The position numbers were made by a program, and so were the translations under genes. Shown in pieces: positions 37,901 to 47,850 of a stretch of DNA of 64,000 nucleotides. Position 1 is the stretch's first letter. The number at the start of each line of letters is the position of its first letter. Under the pieces are notes generated by a model. That model was not told the DNA's origin and made no database searches. It worked only from the letters and a program-made list of their open reading frames with translations. Location: positions 1,302,001 through 1,366,000 of the forward strand of contig JAUTDP010000003.1 of assembly GCA_033439795.1 (NCBI GenBank), in the 5' to 3' direction. The stretch comes from Sordaria brevicollis (Eukaryota; Ascomycota; Sordariomycetes; Sordariales; Sordariaceae).

Positions 37901-38830
37901 TTATTATTTATAGACCGATAAAGGTTTAAAATATATAAATTAGGAAGTTTACGCTTATTTACGTATAATCGTTAATTATATTTAAAATAATTAGAATAAA
38001 TAATACTTTATAACGTAATTGGTTATTAATAACTGGATTAATATTTTAATAAATATATTCCTATTTTTCATTATTTATAGGTTCGACCCCGAATTTTTAG
38101 TTTCTATAATCGAAAACCCTTCCGATTATTAACCTTTACTTTTATTTTTTAAGAAGCGGGTTTAGGAATTTGTTAAAAAATTATAATAAATTACGGATTT
38201 ATATTAAATTATTATAGCGGCCGTTATTTAAGAGTAAAAGAAATTCGCTAATTATAATTAGTAATTTACGGAATGCTTCGCGGTTGGGGATAAAGTTTAA
38301 TTTAATTTTAAAAATTATATTACCGATTATTTAAAGAAGAAATTCGATTAATTTTATACGAAGTATATTATTTCGAAGGTATTATTTCCTTATATAGTCG
38401 AATTATTTAGGCTTTTCCGCGCTATTTATAACGTTTTTTATATTAATTTCCTATATAGAATTATTAATAACCCTCTTTTTAAATAGAAGTTTATTAATAA
38501 ATAGCCTTCGGCTATTAAAATTAAAGGAGAATTAGAATATTAAATAAAAGAGATTTTTTATACTAATATTATTAAGAGGAAAGGAAATTTAGTAAGAGAG
38601 GTCTTAATTAAATAGAAGGGATATTAAGATTTAATATAAAAATTATTAAAGAATTTTAAAAATATTATTATTTTAAACGAATTTAAAATTTAATACGGCT
38701 TAATTGCAAATAACAATGGCCTAATCGATTAGTATATTAAAAAATTCTTATAAAAGGTTATAAACAGGGCGAAATATATTACGAATGGAATAAAAAATTC
38801 TTAAATACGGATTAAAATAAATAATAAATT
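34980..38830 (+). pseudogene. E5 degenerate pol (RT, RNase H, integrase)
   Basis: An uninterrupted stretch, 35598-35996, holds the RT fingers/palm: EEFIILKKTLKDLLNKGFIR, ALILFIYKPGGKFYFYYNYY and ITKIDYYLLPFI. It continues through FRTRYKLFE (about 36070) to YINNIFIYS (about 36205-36235), both catalytic Asp being Asn. Integrase is clear at about 37610-38110: FIINLPEFNSNIYFQVIKDK, NNRGFNWINRF, TDKGLKYIN (from QTDGGPERAN) and LVINN. The 35598-35996 frame is open only because RIP happened to spare Gln/Trp codons there. Confidence 0.85.
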
Positions 38831-38869
38831 AATTAGGGCGGGGCCCCGGTAAAATTAATAATTAATTTA

Positions 38870-40290
38870 ATTTAAATATTTTTTATTAAATTATTTTCTA
38901 TTATTTCCGATATAAATTTTTCGATAATAATTTCCTTTTCTTTTTTATAATCGGATATATAAATATTAGCGAAATTATAAACGTTTAAAGGCTTATAAGT
39001 ACGGTAATAGAAAATAGGAGGCGTAGGATAGTAATTTTCCGGGCGTAAAGGCTTAATAGTAATAAAAGAAGAGGAGAATAGAAGGCGAATATTATATTTA
39101 AAGCGGATATTTAAAGGGAGACGTTATATTTCTTATTATTTAAATTTATTACGTTACTTTTTATTATTTCCTTTAACTTCTTTTCTTTTTTTTCTTTTTT
39201 TCGCTAATAGGGGTTAAGTAATAACGGCTTCTTTAATAATAGCAGCGGTAATAATAATAATAACGTTAATAGTAGTAATATTAATAATAGCGGCTTCGGT
39301 AATAGCGTGGGTATTATAATCTTTAATTAAACGATTAAAATCCGCGCATCGGTTACTTATTTATTTTATTTTTTTTATATTAATTATTAAATTAAATAAT
39401 TATTCCCTAAGATTTTCGAATTTACGGATTCGCTCTTTAAAAACCTAAATTTCTATAATACTAGTTAAATTATTAGTAATTCTAATAAAAGAAGAAGGTT
39501 CTACGGGAAGCGTTTTAATAATAACCTAATTAATAAAATTATTAAAACGTATTAATAATTTAAAGACCTATTAAGTAAAAAAAGAAAGGAAATTTATATA
39601 AGAATAAAATTTTACTTTTTTAAAATTTAAAATCTTAATAAAATTTTAAATATAGTGAAATAACCGTTGCGGGAATTTTTAAATATATACCTTTCGGCGT
39701 ATTAAATTTTAAAGGCGGATTAGATTTAAATAGGAATAGGTTTATAACTTTTATAAGCGTATTAATAAAATAAATATATAGAAATAGAAAAATTTTTATT
39801 AAATATAATATAATTATATTTATTAGCTAAATAGCCTTTATATTAGGAATTTTGGGGTTTGGTTTTAAATAGGACGTATTTGCGAATATTATCGGGAGTA
39901 AATTTGCCGGCTATATTAGCGGTAATAATATTAAGCCGAATTTAATAGAATTTCGGCGGGGTAACGGGTTTAAAAATAACGATTTTAATAGCGCTTTTAT
40001 TATAGCGAAAGGCGGGAATAGGAATAGGCGGCGGGGTAAGTAAATTAATAATTTTTTATAAAGTTAAGAATTTGCGGAAGAATTCGAATTAGGTAATAAT
40101 AGCGGAGGTATTTATTTTAACGGCGATTAATTAATAATTAATTAATATATTCGTAAAAGGATTAATAGGAAGGATAATAATAATAATAATAAAAATAATA
40201 GAAATATTAGAAATACGTTTAATACGCGCTAATAAGGGCGCGTATTTATATTAATATTTACGGTTTTAATTATTCGATAGGTTAAAGGAA
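38870..40290 (-). pseudogene. Antisense reading frame in the 3' region of E5
   Basis: Downstream of integrase the coherent strand switches to minus. Reading from about 40280 leftward it gives ALLARIKRISN-like, then INPFTNILINYQLIAVKINT, TQFEFFRKFLTL, LLTPPPIPIPAFRYNKSAIK, AGKFTPDNIRKYVLFKTKPQ, YAERYIFKNSRNGYF, a Lys/Arg-rich KKRKKRKEVKG (about 39185) and finally PLRPENYYPTPPIFYYRTYK with DYKKEKEIIIEKF (about 38900-39010). Nearly all stops are TAA/TAG where CAA/CAG fits. The ancestral product was perhaps 450-480 residues, basic in the middle. No known family recognised. Confidence 0.55.
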
Positions 40291-40442
40291 GGAAGAGGAG
40301 AGGGAAAGAGAGAGGGAGAGAAGCGCGGGATATATATTAAAGGTACGCGCGGTAGTAATTTATTATTTAATATTTAGGGTCTACGTAATTATATACCTAC
40401 TTATATATAGTATTTTTAATTAGGGGAGAAAGGGGAGGCTAA

Positions 40443-40681
40443 TATTATAGGGTTAATACCCGTAGTTGAATTTAATTGGCATTATTAATCGTACCGTTAG
40501 TCGGGCCGCTAGTTGCGGTCTTTGCCGCTACGGTAAGCGGAGTAGCCCGTACCCCAGTCTTTAAAAGGATAGTTGGCTAGTGCCGCCTAGAGGGCGCTTC
40601 CTTTCCTCCCTTTCCCCTTCGTAGAACCTTATCGATTCGTTAAGACCCAGTATCTGTGCCAATTGTGTTATACCCCTTACA
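40443..40681 (+). repeat. E5 3' LTR
   Basis: 239 bp, beginning TATTATAGGG (from TGTCATGGGG). The inner left part is RIP-mutated; the outer right end GTGCCAATTGTGTTATACC is intact. It is followed by the CTTTT duplication. Confidence 0.92.
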
Positions 40682-40686
40682 CTTTT

Positions 40687-43450
40687 GGGATAATATTTTT
40701 AGGGGAAGAAATTGAAAGTATAAGAAAATTGCTTATTCGCTATTTAATTATATTATTTAATTACTATTTAATTTTTAAATCCAAATATTTATTTTCTTAA
40801 AATTAAAAACTCTTCCTTTTTCTTCTTAAAAGTGGAAATTTTTATTTATTATTAATTAATATTTACTTATTTCCTCTTAGATTTGAAGATTTCTTTCTAA
40901 TTTATATTTATAAGTAGCGGGAAAGAGATATTTTTAATATATATCCAATTTATAATTAATATACTTTTTACCCTGCGTTGTAAAAATACTTTTTAATTTT
41001 TAATATAATTTATTAAATATAAATTATATATATGCAATTTATTTTACTGAATATTGATAAAAACTCTTAAAAATTTATATTCTTATTATTAATTTTAAAA
41101 TTTATTATTCTTTAATTTTTATAGCTTACATCCTTATAATTGTAGAATAATCCTTAAATATTTTTAGTAGTACTAAAAAGTATTATTAAAATACTACCCC
41201 GCATTTATTTTTTATATAAGTAATAAAATAAAAATATTAAACCTTTTCGTTTTAGAATATAAATATTATTATTTATACTTTCTATCCGTACCTTCCTTTT
41301 ATACCTTTTTAATTATTATTTAGTTATATATTTCAATTAATATAGATATTTTAATTTTTAATAGTAAATAATTCCTTTATACCCTTTTATATTATTGTTT
41401 TGCGCAAAATTTTTTCTTTTTTTCTTTCTCTCTCCTATAACTTCACTATTATATTTATTTCGTACGTATCTATCCTTATATATTTATATATATTTATTTT
41501 AATTTTAATATTATATTTATAATATAATATATTCTTTTACGCGCTATTCCCGCTAGTATAAATATTCAAATCCTATTCTAATATTTTATTTTAATCGCAA
41601 TTTAAATATTAATTAATATTATATTTATTTAAATTAATAAATTATATTTTTTAAAATGCGTAATATTAGGAAAAGGGATATAGAAATAGAAGCGGACGAT
41701 ATTTTCGAAATAATTAGTCCTTATCCCCCTAAAAAAAAATTTCGTATAAAATATTTACTTTCGTTTTTTTACCGCTTTCCCGCACTTTATATAGCGTTAA
41801 TATAATATATATTATAAATAATTACCGCGAATAATATTATCGATAAAGGAAGAGATAAAACTCTTATCCTAACCCCGTTTAAAAAATCGACTAATAATAA
41901 TAAAAGCGTAGAGAGAAATATATTATATAACGTTTATTTAATAAAGGTTATTAATAATAAATTGCCCGATTTATATAAATACTATAATTAAAATAATATT
42001 AGTTTTATTTATTAAGAATATTTTAAATATAGATATTCTACTACTTATTACCTTATAAATTTAATATTCTTAATACTTTATAATTATTTTAATACGTTTA
42101 ATAAATAGATTGCCCCTTATATTAAAGAAAGTATAAAGAATTAGTAGGAAAAAAATCGCACTATGAAGATTAATAAGTATAGTATAATTTATATTTAAAC
42201 CGGTAAAGACTTTATTAAAATATAATATTCTTAAAAAAAAGAAGAAAAAGTAGGTAATATTTTATTTATTATATTTTAATATCTTATTATTTCCGCGCCT
42301 ACCCCGTAATTCGATAATATTTCCCGTATTATAACGTTTTTATTTCTTACCGAAGAATAATAAAAGTAATTTAAAATAGAGCTTTTGGAGCATTAAATTA
42401 TAGTTTTTAAAAATATAATTAAAAATAAATAAAAAAATTCGGGAAATTATTATTTAAATAGTTAATAATATAAAGTCCGTAAAGGAGATTCTTTTTACTA
42501 TAAGCGATATTATAGTAAGTAAAAAAATTAGGAATTTTAAAAACGCGGGATTTATATAGGATATATATTAATAAGTATAATAGAAAGCGTTTATAAAGGT
42601 TTTGAAAAAGGATAAATTTATTTCCAAATTATTTTTTACTTTTAAATATAGTCCGGAATTTACTTCTTCTTTATTTAACGATAAAATTTCGTAGTAATTT
42701 CTTTAACGTTTTATTTCTTTTATACCTATTAATAAGAAGTAATATATTAAGGAGAATAATAAAGATTTAGAGGTTGAAGAGGAGGTTGAGGAGGAGGTTG
42801 AGAAAGAGGAGGGAGAAGTTGAAGAGGAAGAGATTAAGGAGGGAAAGATTAAAAAAGGTAAAATTAAGGAGGATATTAATATTAGAGCTATTTAAATAAT
42901 ACTTTTAAATAGTAGGGATATACTTTTATAAGGGTTATTTATTATTATTTTATAATTATATTTTATAATTTTCTTTTATAATCTTTTTTTATAATCTTCT
43001 TTTTATGGAATTTTTTTTTATAATTATTTACTTTTATTTTTTTATATAATTATTTACTATAACGCTTTTTTGTATTATTAAAGTATTTAAAAGTATAAAA
43101 ATATATTTAAAATGATTAGAAATGAACGAATAATAAAATGAGATAGATAATAAAAATAATTTTTTTTAATAGGTATTATAATAATAAAATAACGTTTAAA
43201 ACGTATAAAATAAATATAATATATAATAAATATAATACTTAATAAAAAGTTTTTTAATTTTATAAATATTTATTCTATATTTTAAAATAAGACTCTTCTA
43301 TTTATATAGGTTTTATATATAAAGTTTCAAAGTTATAACCTTTATATTGCGTTACCGACGATAATATTAATATTTTTACTATAATACTAGCCGGTGATAA
43401 TATTGCGAAATATTATAGGCGGCGTTAATCCCCTAGTATAAGCGTATGTT
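40687..43450. other. Older AT-rich host sequence between E5 and the gene island
   Basis: This is a continuation of 31515-33250 after removal of E5. Its left part (40690-41640) is AT-rich without readable genes. The right part contains one coherent plus-strand relic (41655-42894). The shift to GC-balanced DNA happens within about 150 bp around 43400-43550. Confidence 0.6.
41655..42894 (+). pseudogene. Degenerate ORF of unknown function with acidic Glu-rich tail
   Basis: It starts with an ATG followed by RNIRKRDIEIEADDIFEIIS and YPPKKKFRIKY, a charged N terminus. The middle reads coherent peptides such as PYIKESIKN, MKINKYSIIYI, TGKDFIKIQYS, and KDKFISKLFFTFKYSPEF with SLFNDK (about 42600-42690). 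Stops are mostly TAA/TAG at likely Gln codons, plus at least one phase change. It ends in a repeat-like acidic/basic tail (EVEEEVEEEVEKEEGEVEEE, then KEGKIKKGKIK) at about 42768-42870. No family recognised. It could be a gene of an unidentified transposon or a duplicated host gene killed by RIP. Confidence 0.4.
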
Positions 43451-43492
43451 CCCCGCCGCTTTTGCGTAGATAAGCGCGAGGAGTACGGGACT

Positions 43493-43516
43493 CCCAATGT
43501 TACTTATAATATTGGG
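43493..43516. other. Hairpin at island border
   Basis: CCCAATGTTA and TAATATTGGG flank a 4-base loop (CTTA). The one imperfect pair would be perfect before a C-to-T change. It may be the end of a transposable element or merely chance. Confidence 0.4.
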
Positions 43517-44330
43517 TGCCGTCCGTGCGGTGGCTCGGGTCAGGCGGTGCACTACTTAACTAGGTTTAGCGGGCCTCAAACCTGGGACTTCGATAGCGCT
43601 CCCCGGGGAACTCCCTCGCCCACTTTTATTTTGCCTTGCCTTCATCATCATCGCCGACGACATCAACGACATGGGAGGCGGACAATCCCACCGCCACTCT
43701 TTTCTGGCTCTTTTTTGACTTTTGATCTCAAAACATGAACCCAAGACGGAATTTGACAGACCAACACCATGACATTCGTGCACAGTTGACGACATGCGGC
43801 AAGGCCATCAAGGTACCGTACGACGGGGCATATCTCGTGCCAGGCATTCCTGTCAGCAATTGGCTGCCCTACCAATGATGGCTTTGATGGCTTTGATGGC
43901 GCACCCATGATTATTCTGTCATGCGCAGGCCTTGTGTGCAATCGGGGAAAGGGTGTTGTTCAACCTCACTTTGTTGATGTCAAGACCTTTAAGACCCAAG
44001 TACACTGGGCTCCAGGGTTCATGGCAACATGTTTCAACGCCTTGACCGTTGAAACGAGAACTCGAGGCTTCGAAACAAATGTCTGTTCGCTTCAACACCT
44101 TACGAAACTCTTGGATGGTCATCACGGACGAACATTGACCCAAGACGGGACTCGGCGTGGGATCATGAGGAATCCTCCGTGCATAGCCGAGTATCTACTA
44201 TCTGACTTCTTATGCCCGTCTCTCACTCAGCCTCTTTTTTATACTCAGTTCCGCACTCGGAGCTTCTCTGGAGGATGCCATTGAGTGCGGGAGATATTTC
44301 CTGATGTTCCCTGTTTGCCTGTCCATCCCC

Positions 44331-44367
44331 CCCGTTCTTGCCCGTCCTGCCCGTCCTGCCCGTCCTG
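44331..44367. repeat. 9-bp minisatellite CCCGTCCTG
   Basis: Three exact units occupy 44341-44367, preceded by the variant CCCGTTCTTG and followed by CCCGTTC. It lies about 620 bp upstream of the IDO start. Confidence 0.85.
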
Positions 44368-44579
44368 CCCGTTCATTCGGTCCATTGACCATGATCCCAC
44401 CGGCCATCCCCGGATCCACCCTTCTGATCAAAGCCCCCGATCGGGATTATCAAGCGATGGTCGGCCGCGAAGAGTCCAGAAGCTCAAACTCAATTTCTTA
44501 GTCACTGGCTTGGCGCGAAGAGAGGGGGGGCGAAAATTTCCACTTTCTCTTTTTGTCTTTGACCATTTTGCGACTTGCG

Positions 44580-44622
44580 ACAAGTACCTTTTACACATGT
44601 TACACACCCAAAAGGTACTTGT
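44580..44622. other. 13-bp perfect inverted repeat upstream of IDO
   Basis: ACAAGTACCTTTT (44580-44592) and its exact complement AAAAGGTACTTGT (44610-44622) are separated by 17 bases. A further ACAAGTAC lies at 44632-44640. It could form a stem-loop, be a dimeric factor site, or be a small transposon relic. Confidence 0.6.
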
Positions 44623-44984
44623 CTGACAACTAACAAGTACGCTCGGCCGTCACACTTTCTCTCTTCTCTTTTCACCCAACCCAACTGAACTCAAACAAAA
44701 GGAACAAAGCTTCCACTTTTCTCTCATCCAACTTCTTCCCTCAACATCATCATCTTCACCACCATCGAGGTACATGCGACACGCTACACAGAATATCGCA
44801 CGGCTGAGGAGTATTACAGAGAACATTCTGTATACTCCTTGCGTCAGGTCTTTTTAGTTCCTTCACAAGAACCATCATCACCACCAGTTATTCATCTCAT
44901 ATTATCACCTAGGTTTTACCCCTAGAGTATCACCTCAGCAACAGACTTCTTGTGTACATCACCATCCAAACATAATACCAAGTC

Positions 44985-46508
44985 ATGCTTCCTCCCATCC
45001 CCGTCTTGGCCGACTATGGAATCTCTCCAACCCATGGCTTCCTCCCCGAGGTCCTGCCGTTGACGAGACTCCCAGACCCATACTACAACAAGTGGGAGGC
45101 CATTGCCGCCAACTTGCAGGCTCTCATCCTCAGCAAGCGACTTCGCGGAGTCGTTGATCGTCTCCCCGTGCTCGACACCATCGGTCTGGAACACGACGCA
45201 GAATGGCGCAGAGCCTACTCGCTGCTGTCCTTCATGGCCCACGGCTACATCTGGAGCGGTGATAGCCCCAGTGACCGTCTGCCTCCTTCCATCTCAATCC
45301 CGCTGCTCAAGATCTCGAAACATCTTGAGGTGCCGCCCGTCGCCACCTATGCAGCCGTCTGTCTTTGGAACTTCAAGCCTCTCTTCATGGACGAGGACAT
45401 TGACAACCTCGAGAACCTCGCCACTCTCAGCACCTTCACCGGCGCCATCGACGAGTCATGGTTTTATCTCGTGTCCGTCGCCATGGAGGCCCGTGGTGCG
45501 CCCATTATCCCTCTCATGCTGACTGCCATTGCCGCGGCTCGCGAGGGTGATGCCGCCACCGTCACTCGCTGCTTGCATACCTTTGCCGAGCGTCTAGACG
45601 ATCTTACCACTCTCCTGCAGCGCATGCATGAAAGTTGCGACCCCAAGATCTTTTATGACCGGATCCGTCCCTTTCTAGCCGGATCTAAGAACATGGCCGA
45701 CGCCGGCCTACCCCACGGCGTCATCTATGAAGACGGCTCCGGCAAAGAGGAGTACCGCCAGTACTCCGGCGGCAGCAATGCGCAAAGTAGTTTGATCCAA
45801 TTCTTCGACATTGTCCTCGGCATCGAGCACCGCCCCACGGGCGAAAAGCGCGGTCGACCGCAGGATCAGACCGAAGGCCAGGCGCCGCCGCCCAAGCACA
45901 ATTTCTTGCTGGAAATGCGCAATTACATGCCCGGTCCTCACGCCCGTTTCCTGAACGACGTCCAATCCGTCGCCAACATCCGGGACTTCGTTGAAAACCA
46001 CCGCGACGATCGCCCGCTGTGCATCGCCTACGACGCCTGCCTGGCCATGCTGCGCGCCCTGCGCGATAAGCACATCGCCATAGTCACGCGCTACATTGTC
46101 CTGCCCAGCAGAGAAGTGCGCGCGCGCAGCCGCAGTCGCAGCCCCGAGGCTGTGAGACGCAAGGTTAATCTTGCGACTGCGTCTCGTCAGGGACCTCCCG
46201 GAATTGCGCTAGACACCAGAAATGCCGACGGAAAGAAGGACAGCCTCAAGGGCACCGGTGGAACGGCGCTTATTTCGTTCCTTAAGCAGGCGCGCGACGA
46301 GACGGGCGAGCCGGCGGTCGAAGCTTGGGCTCATCGGTTCATGAGCCGTGTTATTAGGACTGAAGGCCAGGGCGACTTCTTTGCTGGAAAGCCAGAGGAG
46401 GGCGCTGGGTTGCAGGTGTCGAGCCAGAAGCCGGAGGAGGAAGTGGTTCCTGGTCTGGCGGGGTCCTGGACTATGGATGATGATGTTGGTGGTATTTGTT
46501 ACTATTGA
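44985..46508 (+). CDS. Indoleamine 2,3-dioxygenase (IDO family), 507 aa, single exon
   Basis: Heme enzyme that opens the indole ring of L-tryptophan to N-formylkynurenine, the first step of the kynurenine route to NAD+. Family blocks are in order: SFMAHGYIW (82-90), YAAVCLWNFKP (122-132), ESWFYLVSVAMEARG (157-171), KIFYDRIRPFLAGSKN (221-236), QYSGGSNAQSSLIQFFDIVLG (259-279), MRNYMPGPHARFL (311-323) and AYDACLAMLRAL (348-359). DKHIAIVTRYI follows, with the proximal heme ligand His363. F223, Y224 and R228 align with human IDO1 F226, F227 and R231. The C-terminal GTGGTALISFLKQ (423-435) is the usual IDO end motif. Length is normal to slightly long for fungi. Unusual: an Arg/Ser-rich insert (RARSRSRSPEAVRRK, 379-393). 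Which fungal IDO subtype it is cannot be told here. Confidence 0.95.
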   Translation: MLPPIPVLADYGISPTHGFLPEVLPLTRLPDPYYNKWEAIAANLQALILSKRLRGVVDRLPVLDTIGLEHDAEWRRAYSLLSFMAHGYIWSGDSPSDRLPPSISIPLLKISKHLEVPPVATYAAVCLWNFKPLFMDEDIDNLENLATLSTFTGAIDESWFYLVSVAMEARGAPIIPLMLTAIAAAREGDAATVTRCLHTFAERLDDLTTLLQRMHESCDPKIFYDRIRPFLAGSKNMADAGLPHGVIYEDGSGKEEYRQYSGGSNAQSSLIQFFDIVLGIEHRPTGEKRGRPQDQTEGQAPPPKHNFLLEMRNYMPGPHARFLNDVQSVANIRDFVENHRDDRPLCIAYDACLAMLRALRDKHIAIVTRYIVLPSREVRARSRSRSPEAVRRKVNLATASRQGPPGIALDTRNADGKKDSLKGTGGTALISFLKQARDETGEPAVEAWAHRFMSRVIRTEGQGDFFAGKPEEGAGLQVSSQKPEEEVVPGLAGSWTMDDDVGGICYY

Positions 46509-47850
46509 GCTTTGGTTTGGGAGGAGAGGTTTTTTGAATATCGATGGTCGTCGTTTTTGGATCAAAAGCGGCCTTTTGGTCAATGGAACTGGAAAAGCGC
46601 TTCTGTGGGATTTGGAGTACAAAAAACGCTTAGCGTCGCGAAAGTCTATATACCCTCAATTGATACCATGATATCACAGCGAAGCAAGCCTCGTTTTTCA
46701 TTTTTGTGCTACGATTGAAGTCGCATTGACGTCGGACTTGAACATTTTTGTGTAACACTGTCGCGCGGCCACAATCGCATATAATCGGACTGTGCTCGCC
46801 GTGGCGCATATTTAATCCATTCAACGCGGAAGGGTTGGGAAGGAAGAAAAGCGTACCGAATGATGTAAAAGGTACACTGCAAAAATGGGAACGTTCGACA
46901 CTAGCCCGCAGTATCAGGAAAGCAGGGTACGGATTTACGAGCTGGCTGAACTCTGGAAGCCGAACTTCAAAGAATCTCATTTCCTTTGACAGCAAGGCGT
47001 TCTGTGAAGTTTTTTCCATTTCTTCTCCCTACAATGTCACAACGAAGAACTCAATTCGGTCATTTGATTACAAACTCCCCTTTCTGGTGTACACCATGTT
47101 AGCCTCAGTCGACACTCTTATGAAGGCCTGGTTTTCTCCCCGACAACTCCATCACACAACACTTACCAATTGGTTTGTTTCTCCGTGTCCCTTTCCATTT
47201 CTTGTACGCACCTCGTGCCAAACTGAACCGGCTTCCGGATTCATCTCGCACCGAGTTTCAATGTTTCTCCGAGACGCGCATTGAGCCGCTTGGCCCGCTT
47301 CCCACTTGGCACAACACTGGTGGTGCTCATGAAACGCCAACCGTTCGAAGCGTCCCAACCGGAAGAATTCCAGACGGGATAAATAGCGGTAATATATCCG
47401 TTAACTACCGGATACAACCTCCGCATTCTTCGATGCTTGCCGGTTCCCGATCGGTGCACCCAGATCTTTGGCCCCGAGCAAGTGTAAAAAGTCGATGGCC
47501 AATCGTTCATCACTTCACGGTGTTTTGGAATATGGGGTACTGAGCATAAATGACGACGTTCGGGCATATGGATGCTATAAGCATATGGCTTTTTCTGGAA
47601 TTGGGTATGTGATATGGTCGGCTGGATGATACCGTGACCTACCTGGCAATAATCAGTCTCCGAATGGAGAAAGACTCTGGGAGGAGCTCGAGCAAAGATG
47701 GATGTTCCGTCAGAGCGGTGATGCAGAAAAACACATAAAAGCTTCGTCCATCTCCATCGGTTCGTGGTTGAGTCAAGAGGTGATAGACAGTGCACCATCA
47801 TCGAGCACCACCATTCCAGTCGTCATCGGCCCTGGACAGCAACGGTCAAC
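46509..47850. other. Intergenic region between IDO and the CE3-like gene
   Basis: 1.3 kb containing the IDO 3' UTR and the promoter of the next gene. Frames up to 186 codons exist on both strands, but their composition (rich in His, Trp, Cys, Ser) and overlap with each other argue against genes. I see no RNA gene or repeat. Confidence 0.6.

Larger units (their letters stand above)
33256..40681 (+). mobile_element. E5: Gypsy LTR retrotransposon, plus strand
   Basis: 7426 bp with 239-bp LTRs (33256-33494 and 40443-40681), ends TGTCA...TTACA, and perfect CTTTT target duplications (33251-33255 and 40682-40686). A purine tract (GGGGAGAAAGGGGAGG, about 40423-40438) precedes the 3' LTR. The plus strand encodes Gag with a zinc knuckle, RT and integrase relics. 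The LTR termini match E4 in reverse orientation, but the LTR core is different. An antisense frame occupies about 38870-40290. Confidence 0.94.
43451..44984. other. Island left border and upstream region of the IDO gene
   Basis: GC-balanced DNA begins here. Short frames exist on both strands, but none has protein-like composition or a conserved domain. Visible items are a hairpin at 43493-43516, a 9-bp tandem repeat at 44331-44367, and a 13-bp inverted repeat at 44580-44622. The CT-rich stretch 44650-44780 and the (CAT/CAC)-rich stretch before the ATG look like promoter and 5' UTR. Confidence 0.6.

Noticed and set aside
43493..43516. Hairpin at the island border as a Helitron 3' end
   Set aside because: No CTRR end follows the hairpin and no Rep/helicase relic was recognised nearby.
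43907..44284. 125-codon plus frame upstream of IDO
   Set aside because: No start context, domain or splice pattern; overlaps other frames; not supportable as a gene.
46748..47284. 178-codon plus frame after IDO
   Set aside because: No domain, overlaps other equally long frames on the opposite strand, no conserved motif; probably 3' UTR and spacer.
47241..47801. 186-codon minus frame between IDO and the CE3-like gene
   Set aside because: Composition (His, Trp, Cys, Arg-rich), no domain, overlaps the promoter of the downstream gene.
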